A stretch of 64,000 nt of DNA from Microbacterium sp. H83 (GCF_001650405.1 NZ_LWCU01000004.1:33555-97554), one strand, 5' to 3'; positions 26,048-34,541 are shown, counted from the stretch's first letter. Numbers and translations: made by a program. Notes: generated by a model not told the origin, from the letters alone.

Positions 26048-26641
26048 CTACCCCGCCCTCTCCCCGAGCACCGTGTCGATCAGGCCGTAGTCGAGCGCGG
26101 CGGATGCCGTGAAGACGCGATCCCGGTCGGTGTCGGCTCGCAGCGCGGCGACCGGGCGACCGGTGTGCCGGGCGAGGATCGCCTCGAGGTCCGCGCGCAC
26201 CCGCACGACCTCATCGGCCGCGAGGATGAGATCGGGGATCGCCCCGCGCGACTGCCCCGCCGGCTGGTGGAGCACGATGCGCGCGTGCGCCAGAGCCGAC
26301 CGCTGCCCGGGTGCTCCCGCCGCGACGAGCAGCGCCGCCGGACCGATCGCCTGACCGACGCAGGTGGTGGCGATCGCGGGCCGCACGTGCTGCATGGTGT
26401 CGTAGATCGCGAGGGCCGCACCCGGGTCGCCGCCCTCGCTGTTGACGTACAGCTGCACGGGCGACTCCGGACTGTCGGCGTCGAGGTGCAGCAGCTGCGC
26501 GATGAGCGCGTTCGCGACACCCGCGTCGATGCCTGTGCCGAGGTAGATCACCCGCTCGGCGAGCAGGTGCGAATAGACGTCCATGATCCGTTCGCCGCGC
26601 GGATGCTGCGCGATGACGTTCGGGATCGTGTAGCCGCTCAT
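26048..26641 (-). CDS. ClpP-family subunit lacking the catalytic serine
   Basis: A 197-aa ClpP/S14 protein. The fold is intact (VIYLGTGIDAGVANALIAQL, YVNSEGGDPGAALAIYDTM, ARIVLHQPAGQSRGAIPD). In TTCVGQAIGPAALLVAAG the residue at the catalytic Ser position is Gly100. His125 and Asp174 remain; the 25- and 49-residue spacings match active ClpP, so the alignment is secure. It is therefore predicted to be proteolytically dead. It overlaps the active clpP gene upstream by 4 bases (ATGA), so a mixed ring is likely, with this subunit giving structure or chaperone docking. A moonlighting role is possible. Confidence 0.88.
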   Translation of the reverse strand: MSGYTIPNVIAQHPRGERIMDVYSHLLAERVIYLGTGIDAGVANALIAQLLHLDADSPESPVQLYVNSEGGDPGAALAIYDTMQHVRPAIATTCVGQAIGPAALLVAAGAPGQRSALAHARIVLHQPAGQSRGAIPDLILAADEVVRVRADLEAILARHTGRPVAALRADTDRDRVFTASAALDYGLIDTVLGERAG

Positions 26642-27252
26642 GCGTCCGCCCCCAGCCCGACCCGCGCCCGTCGTCGCGGCATGATCTGCGAGACCGCGTC
26701 GACGATGCCGTCGATGAAGCCGTACTCCCGCGCCTGATCCGCGGTGTACCAGCGGTCGTGCAGGGAGTCCTCGAAGATGCGCTCGATGGGCTGGCCCGTG
26801 TCGTCGGCGATGAGCCCGAGCACCGTGTCCCTCATGTGGCGGAGGTCGTCGGCCTGCGTCTCGATCTCGACCGCCGAGCCGGCGATCCCCGCCGAGCCCT
26901 GGTGCATGAGGATGCGCGCGTGCGGCAGCGCGCGCCGTTTTCCGGGTGCGCCGCCCGAGAGCAGGAACTGGCCCGCGCTGCACGCGAGTCCGAGCGCGAG
27001 GGTCGACACGTCGTTCGGGACCATCTTCATGAGGTCGCGGATCGCGAGCATCGCGGGGACGGACCCTCCGGGCGAGTGGATCCAGAGGGCGATGTCGGTG
27101 GTCGGGTCCTCGGCCGACAGCGTGAGCAGCTGCGTCATGAGCAGGGTGCCGTTGTCGTCGTCGAGGGCGCCGTCGAGCACGAGCACGCGCTCGTGGAACA
27201 GCGCGCGTCGGGCCTCGGGCCCGAACTGCGGGAGGGGGGTGTCTTCGCTCAT
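26638..27252 (-). CDS. clpP: ClpP-family serine protease subunit, intact triad
   Basis: A 204-aa ClpP paralogue, part of the barrel protease fed by Clp ATPases. The triad is Ser92 in GLACSAGQFLLSGG, His117 in ARILMHQGSAG and Asp166 in SLHDRWYTADQAREYG, with canonical 25/49 spacing. The oxyanion strand HSPGGSVPAMLAIRD is present. It starts at ATG 27252 and is the first gene of a two-gene operon with the Ser-less paralogue. A PopR-box-like palindrome sits 38 bases upstream. The housekeeping clpP1P2-clpX set is not in this window, so this is an accessory pair like Streptomyces clpP3-clpP4. Confidence 0.9.
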   Translation of the reverse strand: MSEDTPLPQFGPEARRALFHERVLVLDGALDDDNGTLLMTQLLTLSAEDPTTDIALWIHSPGGSVPAMLAIRDLMKMVPNDVSTLALGLACSAGQFLLSGGAPGKRRALPHARILMHQGSAGIAGSAVEIETQADDLRHMRDTVLGLIADDTGQPIERIFEDSLHDRWYTADQAREYGFIDGIVDAVSQIMPRRRARVGLGADA

Positions 27253-27273
27253 GGCACCAGCATCCGCCGCCGG

Positions 27274-27468
27274 ATGCCGGCCGGCACCGAGATCCGCCTC
27301 GGGCGGATCCGCCCTCGGCAGCGGCGCATCCTCACGATCGAGAAGATCGTGTTCGTCAGCCTGGACGACGACGGCGTGCCGACTCCGCACGGATACAGCG
27401 AGATCACGTACAACCGCGATCGGATGCCGACGGAGCGCATCGCCACGGGGACGATCCGCCTGCCGTAG
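27274..27468 (+). pseudogene. Small ORF resembling the end of a hot-dog thioesterase, possibly truncated
   Basis: A 64-codon frame opposite the clpP promoter region. It includes RRILTIEKIVFVSLDDDG followed by VPTPHGYSEITYNRD, which has the look of the C-terminal strand of a hot-dog acyl-CoA thioesterase. There is no ribosome site before the ATG at 27274 and no upstream frame carrying the rest of the domain. It may be the 3' remnant of a deleted gene, or a short real protein. It overlaps the palindrome 27291-27309. I hold this call loosely. Confidence 0.35.
27291..27309 (-). promoter_or_regulatory. 8-3-8 palindrome before the clpP pair, PopR-box-like
   Basis: GATCCGCC-TCG-GGCGGATC has perfect 8-base arms and sits 38 bases upstream of the active clpP start, the same offset as the palindrome before the XRE regulator. 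The inner TCCGCC-N3-GGCGGA differs from the Streptomyces PopR site as I recall it by one base per half. It is the probable operator for the clpP operon. Confidence 0.6.
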
Positions 27469-27538
27469 GGAGGATGCGGCGCCGGCGCGCCCGCCGATGC
27501 GAGGATGGACACGCGTCCGCCGAGCAAGGGAGCCCCGA

Positions 27539-29248
27539 ATGAGCCGCAGCGCCACCGCAGCCACCGCCGCGATCCGCGAGATGCGCGACTTCCTCTTCAC
27601 CCACGCCACCGACTACGACGCCGCCCGCGACGGCTTCACCTGGCCTGCGCCCGCCGAGTTCAACTTCGCCCTCGAGTGGTTCGACGTCGTGGCCGGCGAG
27701 AACCCCGACCGCCCTGCGGTGCAGATCGTGTCGGCCGACCTGAGCGTGCGCACCTGGACGTACGGGGAGCTCTCCGCGCGCTCCGACCAGGTCGCGGCAT
27801 GGCTCACCTCGCTCGGCATCCGCCGCGGCGACCACCTGATCGTGATGCTCGGCAACACCATCGAGCTGTGGGAGGTGATGCTCGCGATCACGAAGATCGG
27901 CGCCGTGTCCATCCCGACGTCGACCCTGCTGTCCGCGTCCGACCTCGGCTACCGCGTCGAGCACGGCAGGGCGCGCGCGATCGTCACGCGGGGAGGCCTC
28001 GCCGAGCGCATCGCCGACATCGACCCGTCCGTCCTGCGCATCGGGATCGGTGACGGCGTCCCCGCGGACTGGACCCGCTTCGACGAGTCGACGCGCGCGC
28101 CGTCGACGTTCACGCCCGAGGCGCCCACCCCCGCCGACGACACGGCGCTGCTCTACTTCACGAGCGGCACCACCAGCCGTCCGAAGCTCGTGCAGCACAC
28201 GCACGTCTCGTATCCCGTGGGGCATCTGTCGACCATGTGGTGGCTGGGCGTGCGTCCCGACGACGTGCACCTCAACATCTCGTCGCCGGGCTGGGCCAAG
28301 CACGCGTGGTCGAGCTTCTACTCGCCGTTCCTGGCCGAGGCGACGGTGTTCGTCTACGACTACGACCGCTTCGACGCCGACACCCTGATGCAGGTGATGG
28401 ACACGCACCACGTGTCGACCTTCTGCGCGCCGCCCACCGTCTGGCGGATGCTGATCCAGGCCGACCTCGCACGGCTGACCCATCCGCCGCGCGAGCTCGT
28501 CGGCGCCGGCGAGCCGCTCAATCCCGAGGTGATCGACCGGGTGCGGGACGCCTGGGGCGGGACGATCCGCGACGGCTTCGGGCAGACGGAGATGACGGCG
28601 TGCATCGGCAACTCGCCCGGGCAGCCCGTGAAGGTCGGGTCGATGGGTCGCCCGCTGCCGGGCTATCCGGTCGTGCTGCTCGACCCCGCGACGGGCGCGG
28701 TCACGGAGACCGAGGGCGAGATCGCCCTCGACCTGGCGTCGCGTCCGATCGGGCTGATGGCCGGCTACTACGGCGACCCGGAGAAGACCGCCGAGTCCCG
28801 TGAGGGCGGCTACCACCACACGGGTGACATCGCCGTGCGCGACGACGACGGATACCTCACCTACATCGGCCGCGCGGACGACGTGTTCAAGGCGTCGGAC
28901 TACAAGATCTCGCCGTTCGAGCTCGAGTCGGTGCTGCTCGAGCACGATCTCGTGATCGAGGCCGCAGTGATCCCGAGCCCCGACCCGACCCGTCTGGCGG
29001 TGCCGAAGGCGTACGTCTGCCTGCGCGCGGATGCGGTCGACGCCGAGCAGGATGCGGCCCGGTCGATCTTCGCGTACGCCCACGACCGGCTGTCGTCGCA
29101 CCTGTGGGTGCGGATCATCGAGTTCGTCCCCGAGCTGCCGAAGACGATCTCGGGCAAGATCCGTCGGGTCGAGCTGCGCGCGCGAGAGGCCGAGCGGGTC
29201 GGAGCGGGAGACGAGGCCCGACAGCATCGCGACCGCGATTACCGCTGA
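27539..29248 (+). CDS. AMP-forming acyl-CoA synthetase
   Basis: A 569-aa adenylate-forming ligase that activates a carboxylic acid as acyl-AMP and transfers it to CoA. The phosphate loop is LLYFTSGTTSRPKLVQHTH. Motif GFGQTEMTACIG is A5-like, TGDIAVRDDDGYLTYIGRAD is the A7/A8 hinge, and LPKTISGKIRR carries the catalytic Lys. The sequence is closest in feel to acetyl/medium-chain acyl-CoA synthetases. The ATG at 27539 lies 7 bases after AAGGGAG. The C-terminal tail is charged. It is divergent from the clpP pair. Substrate chain length is not determined. Confidence 0.92.
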   Translation: MSRSATAATAAIREMRDFLFTHATDYDAARDGFTWPAPAEFNFALEWFDVVAGENPDRPAVQIVSADLSVRTWTYGELSARSDQVAAWLTSLGIRRGDHLIVMLGNTIELWEVMLAITKIGAVSIPTSTLLSASDLGYRVEHGRARAIVTRGGLAERIADIDPSVLRIGIGDGVPADWTRFDESTRAPSTFTPEAPTPADDTALLYFTSGTTSRPKLVQHTHVSYPVGHLSTMWWLGVRPDDVHLNISSPGWAKHAWSSFYSPFLAEATVFVYDYDRFDADTLMQVMDTHHVSTFCAPPTVWRMLIQADLARLTHPPRELVGAGEPLNPEVIDRVRDAWGGTIRDGFGQTEMTACIGNSPGQPVKVGSMGRPLPGYPVVLLDPATGAVTETEGEIALDLASRPIGLMAGYYGDPEKTAESREGGYHHTGDIAVRDDDGYLTYIGRADDVFKASDYKISPFELESVLLEHDLVIEAAVIPSPDPTRLAVPKAYVCLRADAVDAEQDAARSIFAYAHDRLSSHLWVRIIEFVPELPKTISGKIRRVELRAREAERVGAGDEARQHRDRDYR

Positions 29249-29260
29249 GGCGGAGTCGCG

Positions 29261-29269
29261 CCCCCCCCC
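29261..29269. repeat. Run of nine C bases between convergent genes
   Basis: A homopolymer of nine C lies in the 26-base gap between the acyl-CoA synthetase stop and the end of the leftward membrane-protein gene. It is non-coding and a likely site of length variation or of sequencing error. Confidence 0.85.
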
Positions 29270-29274
29270 GGCCG

Positions 29275-29694
29275 TCAGCCGGCGAGAGCAGGCAGGCTGC
29301 CCGTGGTCGCGGTCGTGACCGAGGCCGTCGTGACCCGCGGAGCCGGGACGACGCCGGACGGGGAGACGGTCTCCTCGACGCGCGCGGCCCGTGCGGCCTC
29401 TCTGGTCGGTTCGCCGGCGGCGACGATCGCGCGCACCACCGCTCCGATGATCAGCAGTCCGACGAGCGCGGCTCCCGACACGATCAGCGGGATCCACTGA
29501 CTCGCGAACGTCGCGGCGAGGCTCAGCACCGCAGCCGGTATCCAGACGCCCACGGCGCCGCCGGCGAGTCCCCCCGCTCCTCGTGCGATCGCGACGGCGG
29601 CCAGCACCGCGCACAGCACGGCCAGCACGGACCCGACGATCCCGATCGGCACCAGTATCGATGCCAGTTCGTGTGCCACCCTCGATGACGTCAT
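29275..29694 (-). CDS. Small membrane protein of unknown function
   Basis: A 139-aa protein with three hydrophobic helices (about residues 12-37, 48-66 and 70-92) followed by a Thr/Val/Ala-rich polar tail of about 45 residues. The first helices read VPIGIVGSVLAVLCAVLAAV and VWIPAAVLSLAATFASQW. I recognise no family. It starts at ATG 29694. It lies convergent with the acyl-CoA synthetase gene and in tandem behind the MATE gene, 104 bases away. Confidence 0.7.
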   Translation of the reverse strand: MTSSRVAHELASILVPIGIVGSVLAVLCAVLAAVAIARGAGGLAGGAVGVWIPAAVLSLAATFASQWIPLIVSGAALVGLLIIGAVVRAIVAAGEPTREAARAARVEETVSPSGVVPAPRVTTASVTTATTGSLPALAG

Positions 29695-29798
29695 GACGAC
29701 CCCCCGGTCAGCGGAATCTCCGCACGACCAACATTACGAAGTGCCGGTCGACACGGCATCCATCTCGAGGATGATGTTCCGCAACCGTGACGCGTCGT

Positions 29799-31271
29799 TC
29801 AGCGGCGCGTCAACCACGCGAACCGCGATCCGCGCACCACCCGCACGGGCTGGGTGAGCACGGCGTCGACCACCATCGATCCGTCGGTGGGGCCGACGAT
29901 CGCGATCGCGGACGTCTCGGTCGCCTCGACGGGGTCGACCCGCATGTGCGCCAGCTCGCGGTGCGCGCGGAGGTACGCGGGCACCAGGAGGACGATCGCG
30001 CCCAGCCACGCCAGGGGGTTGCTGAGCGCGACGCCGTCGAAGCCGATCAGCGCGCCGAGCACGACGGCGGCGCCGACGCGCATGACCAGCTCGATCACGC
30101 CGGTCACCGTAGGGACGAGGGTGTGTCCGAGACCCTGCAGCGCGCCGCGGAGCACGAACAGGATGCCGAGCGCCCAGTATCCGCATCCGTTGATGATGAG
30201 CATGCGGTGCGCCATCTCGACGACGTCGTCCGAGCCCTCGCCGACGAAGAGGCGCACCATCGGCGTGCCGAACGCGATGATGACGAGGCCGAGGAGTCCG
30301 CCCGTGATGACGGCCATCCAGGTGCCCTCCACGACGCCGCGGCGGATGCGGTCGGGACGACGTCCTCCGTAGTTCTGCGCGGCGTACATCGAGGCCGCGA
30401 GACCGAGCGACGAGAGGAAGGCGACGGCGAGCCCGTCGACGCGGGAGGCCGTGGTGTAGGCCGCGACGGCCTCCGAGCCGAGGGTGTTGAGCGCGACCTG
30501 GACGGTCAGCGTGCCGATCGCGATGATCGAGGCCTGGAACCCCATGGGCAGTCCGAGCCGCAGGTGCTCGGCGTAGTCCTCGCGGGTGACCTTCCAGTCG
30601 GCGCGGCGCAGGTGCAGCATGGGCAGGCGCCGGCGCACGAACTCGAGGCAGAGGATCACCGAGACGGCCTGCGCGACGACGGTCGCGAGCGCGGCGCCTC
30701 CGACGCCCCACTCGAGCGGGCCGACCATGAGGATCACGAGTCCCACGTTGAGGGCGCACGAGACGGTCAGGAAGATCAGCGGCGTGCGGGAGTCGCCGAT
30801 CGCGCGGATGATCGCCGAGAGGTAGTTGAAGAACATCGTCGCGCTCGCGCCGATGAAGCTGATCTGCGTGAAGATCGTCGCCTCGGCCAGGAGCTCGGGC
30901 GGCGTCTGCAGGAGTTCGAGCACGGGGCGCGCGATGAGCGGAGCGACGACCGTGAGCACGACGCTCGTGACGCCCGTGAGAATGACACCGGTCGCGACCG
31001 ACCGCCGCACGCCGGCGGCGTCACCCGCGCCGAAGGCTTGGGCGATCGGGATCGCGAAGCCGCTCGTGAGTCCCCAGGCGAAGCCGATGAGGAGGAACAG
31101 CAGGCTGCCGGTCGCGCCGACCGCCGCGAGGGAGTCGACGCCGAGGTGCCGTCCGACGACGACGGCGTCGGCGAACTGGTACAGCTGCTGCACGACGTTG
31201 CCGAGCAGCAGGGGGATCGAGAACGACAGGATGACACGCCACGGACGGCCCGTGGTGAGGGAGGTGGCCAT
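29799..31271 (-). CDS. MATE-family efflux transporter
   Basis: A 490-aa cation-coupled multidrug exporter with twelve hydrophobic helices in two halves. The first half opens PWRVILSFSIPLLLGNVVQQ with LYQFADAVVVGRHLG, and the second repeats the pattern (LRLGLPMGFQASIIAIGTL). These are hallmarks of the DinF/NorM-like MATE group. The ATG at 31271 has no clear ribosome site, and GTG/TTG upstream are not better placed. It is divergent from the amino acid permease. The transported compound is unknown. Confidence 0.92.
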   Translation of the reverse strand: MATSLTTGRPWRVILSFSIPLLLGNVVQQLYQFADAVVVGRHLGVDSLAAVGATGSLLFLLIGFAWGLTSGFAIPIAQAFGAGDAAGVRRSVATGVILTGVTSVVLTVVAPLIARPVLELLQTPPELLAEATIFTQISFIGASATMFFNYLSAIIRAIGDSRTPLIFLTVSCALNVGLVILMVGPLEWGVGGAALATVVAQAVSVILCLEFVRRRLPMLHLRRADWKVTREDYAEHLRLGLPMGFQASIIAIGTLTVQVALNTLGSEAVAAYTTASRVDGLAVAFLSSLGLAASMYAAQNYGGRRPDRIRRGVVEGTWMAVITGGLLGLVIIAFGTPMVRLFVGEGSDDVVEMAHRMLIINGCGYWALGILFVLRGALQGLGHTLVPTVTGVIELVMRVGAAVVLGALIGFDGVALSNPLAWLGAIVLLVPAYLRAHRELAHMRVDPVEATETSAIAIVGPTDGSMVVDAVLTQPVRVVRGSRFAWLTRR

Positions 31272-31419
31272 GAGGAGAGCGGCTCGCAGAACTGGGGGGC
31301 GATCGGGGGCCGTTCCAGGATATCGAATCGATTCGGGTCGGACATAGGTCAGTTTGCGAAGTACGGTCGGAAGGATGCCGCCGCAGCACGCGGCACTCGA
31401 CGACCGGAGATCCAGAGCG

Positions 31420-32892
31420 ATGACGACACAGAACACGAAGGGCACGGTCGGCGCGCACAGCGTCGCGACCGGCGACGAGCCGCACCTGCAGCGGGCCCTG
31501 AGCAACCGGCACATCCAGCTGCTCGCCATCGGCGGCGCGATCGGCACCGGACTGTTCATGGGCAGCGGCAAGACGATCTCTGTCGCCGGCCCGTCCGTGA
31601 TCTTCGTCTACATGATCATCGGCTTCATGCTCTTCTTCGTCATGCGCGCCATGGGCGAGCTGCTGCTGTCGAACCTGAAGTACAAGTCGTTCAGCGACTT
31701 CGCGAGCGACCTCCTCGGCCCCTGGGCCGGATTCTTCACCGGCTGGACCTACTGGTTCTGCTGGGTCGTCACCGGCGTCGCCGACGTCATCGCGATCGCC
31801 GGGTACACCAACGTGCTCATCCCCGGAGTGCAGCTGTGGATCCCCGCCGTCCTCGTGGTGGTCATCCTGCTCGCACTGAACCTGCCCACGGTCGCCGCCT
31901 TCGGCGAGATGGAGTTCTGGTTCGCCCTCATCAAGATCGTCGCGATCGTCGCCCTCATCGTCACCGGCATCGTGATGATCGTCACCGGGTTCCAGCACGA
32001 CGCGGGGACCGCGAGGCTGTCGAACCTGTGGGACCACGGCGGCATGTTCCCGCACGGCTTCATGGGCTTCGTCGCCGGATTCCAGATCGCGGTGTTCGCG
32101 TTCGTCGGCGTCGAGCTGGTGGGCACAGCCGCGGCCGAGACCAAGAACCCGGAGCGCAACCTGCCGAAGGCGATCAACGCCATCCCGATCCGCATCCTGC
32201 TGTTCTACGTGGGCGCCCTCGTCATCCTCATGGCCGTGACGCCGTGGACCGAGTACGTCGCCGACGAGAGCCCCTTCATCGCTATGTTCGCGCTCGCGGG
32301 ACTCGGGATCGCGGCGACGGTGGTGAACCTCGTCGTGCTGACGTCGGCGATGTCGAGCGCCAACTCCGGCATCTACTCGACGTCGCGCATGGTGTTCGGC
32401 CTCGCCCAGGACGGCGACGCCCCGCGCGTCTTCGGCCGCCTGTCGAAGCGCCGGGTGCCGCAGAACGCCCTCTTCCTGTCGTGCATCCTGCTGCTCTCGG
32501 GCGTGGTGCTGATCTACGCGGGCGACAACATCATCACGGCCTTCTCGATGGTCACGACGGTCTCGGCCCTGTGCTTCATGTTCGTGTGGACGATCTTCCT
32601 GTGCAGCTACCTGGTCTACCGCCGGACGCGCCCCGAGAAGGCAGCGGCCTCGACGTTCCGGATGCCGGGCGGCATCGTCATGGTCTTCGTGGTGCTCGCG
32701 TTCTTCGTGTTCATCCTCTGGGCGCTGACAACGCAGCCCGACACCCTGACCGCGCTGCTCGTCACCCCGATCTGGTTCGGTGTGCTGTTCGTCGCCTGGC
32801 TGTTCGTGCGGAAGTCCCCCCATCACATCGAGCGTCACGCCGCGCACATCGCGCACCTGCGCAGCGACGAGGCGGAGCAGTCCGCGGGGTGA
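31420..32892 (+). CDS. Amino acid permease, APC family (CycA/AnsP-like)
   Basis: A 490-aa proton-coupled amino acid importer with twelve helices. The APC signature GGAIGTGLFMGSGKTISVAGP is at helix 1 (shown in two pieces: GGAIGTGLFMGSG and KTISVAGP), followed by MRAMGELLLSNLKYKSFSD. The features ETKNPERNLPKAINAIPIR and SANSGIYSTSRMVFGLAQDG match D-Ala/D-Ser/Gly and Asn permeases. The ATG at 31420 follows GGAG by 10 bases; an in-frame ATG at 31354 would add an unconserved tail. It overlaps the YigZ-type gene by 4 bases (GTGA). Confidence 0.92.
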   Translation: MTTQNTKGTVGAHSVATGDEPHLQRALSNRHIQLLAIGGAIGTGLFMGSGKTISVAGPSVIFVYMIIGFMLFFVMRAMGELLLSNLKYKSFSDFASDLLGPWAGFFTGWTYWFCWVVTGVADVIAIAGYTNVLIPGVQLWIPAVLVVVILLALNLPTVAAFGEMEFWFALIKIVAIVALIVTGIVMIVTGFQHDAGTARLSNLWDHGGMFPHGFMGFVAGFQIAVFAFVGVELVGTAAAETKNPERNLPKAINAIPIRILLFYVGALVILMAVTPWTEYVADESPFIAMFALAGLGIAATVVNLVVLTSAMSSANSGIYSTSRMVFGLAQDGDAPRVFGRLSKRRVPQNALFLSCILLLSGVVLIYAGDNIITAFSMVTTVSALCFMFVWTIFLCSYLVYRRTRPEKAAASTFRMPGGIVMVFVVLAFFVFILWALTTQPDTLTALLVTPIWFGVLFVAWLFVRKSPHHIERHAAHIAHLRSDEAEQSAG

Positions 32893-33539
32893 GCACCCGC
32901 AGCTACCCGGCCACGATCGCGGCGCCGGTCGAGCACGAGCTCGTCATCAAGAAGTCGCGGTTCATCGCGCGCGTAGAACCTGTCGGCTCGGTCGACGACG
33001 CGGATGCCGTCATCCTCCGCGTGCGCAGGACCTGGTGGGATGCGCGGCACAACTGCACGGCGATGGTGACCGGACTGCTCGGCGATCAGGCGCGGTCATC
33101 GGACGACGGCGAGCCGTCGGGGACGGCCGGCGTGCCGATGCTCGAGGTGCTGCGGCGCCGCGAGCTCACGGATATCGTCGCGGTCGTCACGCGCTACTTC
33201 GGCGGGGTGAAGCTCGGAGCCGGAGGACTCGTGCGGGCGTACTCGACCGCGGTGTCGGAGGCGCTCGACCTGGCGGCCCTCGTGCATCGGCAGTCGCTGA
33301 CGCAGGTCACCGTCGACGTCGATCATGCGGATGCCGGGCGCTACGACAATCTGCTCCGCGACTGGGCGCTGCATCACGGCGCCACACTCGGCGACCCGAC
33401 GTACGGCGCACGCGCGACGCTCGAGCTGTGGGTGCCCGCCGACGGACTCAATCGGCTGGCGGACGATCTGGCCGCGGCATCCGCCGGCTCTGTGATCCCG
33501 GTGCGCGGCGTCGAGCGCATCGTCGACGTCCCGGCCTGA
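32889..33539 (+). CDS. YigZ/IMPACT-family protein
   Basis: A 216-aa cytoplasmic protein of the UPF0029/IMPACT family. The N-terminus carries IKKSRFIARVEPVGSVDDAD, and the signature is TRYFGGVKLGAGGLVRAYST with a preceding SSDDGEPSGTAG. Eukaryotic IMPACT binds GCN1 and modulates translation control; the bacterial role is unclear but may involve ribosome or nucleic-acid binding. It starts at GTG 32889, coupled to the amino acid permease by GTGA overlap, which is suggestive given IMPACT's link to amino acid starvation in eukaryotes. Confidence 0.93.
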   Translation: MSTRSYPATIAAPVEHELVIKKSRFIARVEPVGSVDDADAVILRVRRTWWDARHNCTAMVTGLLGDQARSSDDGEPSGTAGVPMLEVLRRRELTDIVAVVTRYFGGVKLGAGGLVRAYSTAVSEALDLAALVHRQSLTQVTVDVDHADAGRYDNLLRDWALHHGATLGDPTYGARATLELWVPADGLNRLADDLAAASAGSVIPVRGVERIVDVPA

Positions 33540-33611
33540 GCCGACGGTCCGCACGGCCGACCCACAAGCGAGCCCGGATATCCTGGTGGCCGCGGTCGCG
33601 GAAGGAGAGCG

Positions 33612-34541
33612 ATGTTCGACAGTCCGCTCTCGGCCTCGGCCTACGAGATCCTCGGCGTGGACGCCGACGTCGATCACGCCGAGCTGCGCCGCGCCTATCG
33701 GCTCCGTCTGCGTCAGACGCATCCCGACACGGGCGGCGACGCGGCGGTCTTCATCCAGGTGCAGCGCGCCTGGGAGCTGGTCGGCACTCCCGAGGACAGG
33801 GCCGCGTACGACCGCCGATCGGGCACGCATCCGGGCGTCCCGACCGACACGGAATCGGCCGGATGGCGTCCGCGGACCGCGGCTCGGACCGACACGCGCC
33901 CCCGCGCCCGCTCGTACGGGCATCCCGGCGGATGGCGCCGTGAGCGCTACCTCGACCTGATCCGCGAGTGGGTCGGCCGTGGCGTCGACGTGCCCGATCC
34001 CTACGACCCGGCGCTCGTGCGCTCCGCGCCCCGCGACCTCCGCCGCCTGCTCGCGGATACCCTCGCCGAAGAGGCGACGGCCCGCACCGTGAGCGCGCTC
34101 GGGATGGGCTTCACGGTGTGGCACGACGTCGCGACGGGGGCGGATGCCGACGACAAGCTCGATCACGTCGTGCTCAGCCCCTCGGGCCTGTACGGCATCA
34201 TGTCGGAGGACTTCGGCGGAGTGGTCGGATTCCGCCGCGGCGAGATCACCGGTCCGAGCCTCGGCACGCGGGCTCCGGTCACCGCGGCGCTCGCCCGCAT
34301 GCGCGCGGTCGCGAAGGCCGCCCGAGTGAAGTTCGGCGGAGCGATCATCGTGCTCCCCGACGACGACCTCGCGCAGGCCGTGACGCCGCTCGGCAGCATC
34401 CGCGGCGTGCCCGTCGTCGTCGTGCGACGCAGCGCCCTGGGGATGATCCTCCGCCAGGGGGTTCCCGGGGCGAGGGCGATCGGCGGCAACGAGCTGTTCG
34501 ACGTGCGCACGCGGCTGCAGCAGACGGTGCGCTTCGTCTGA
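33612..34541 (+). CDS. J-domain protein fused to a NERD-like domain
   Basis: A 309-aa protein. Residues 8-72 form a J-domain (YEILGVDADVDHAELRRAYR) with the DnaK-activating HPD in QTHPDTGGDA. A disordered Arg/Thr-rich linker follows. The C-terminal 180 residues contain ADDKLDHVVLSPSGLYGIMS, resembling the core of the NERD nuclease-related fold (xDHVVVSPSGxFVIETK). The usual acidic-x-Lys active-site end reads MSEDFGG, so nuclease activity is doubtful. It starts at ATG 33612 after GGAG. It may target DnaK to a NERD-bound substrate. Confidence 0.8.
   Translation: MFDSPLSASAYEILGVDADVDHAELRRAYRLRLRQTHPDTGGDAAVFIQVQRAWELVGTPEDRAAYDRRSGTHPGVPTDTESAGWRPRTAARTDTRPRARSYGHPGGWRRERYLDLIREWVGRGVDVPDPYDPALVRSAPRDLRRLLADTLAEEATARTVSALGMGFTVWHDVATGADADDKLDHVVLSPSGLYGIMSEDFGGVVGFRRGEITGPSLGTRAPVTAALARMRAVAKAARVKFGGAIIVLPDDDLAQAVTPLGSIRGVPVVVVRRSALGMILRQGVPGARAIGGNELFDVRTRLQQTVRFV

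Noticed and set aside
29734..30759. Arg-rich open frame over the end of the MATE gene
   Set aside because: It is a shifted frame of the MATE gene, whose own frame carries twelve helices and conserved motifs.
31021..32856. Open frame of 611 codons opposite the amino acid permease
   Set aside because: Composition is Asp/His/Glu/Arg-rich antisense of a membrane protein; the permease frame has full family motifs.
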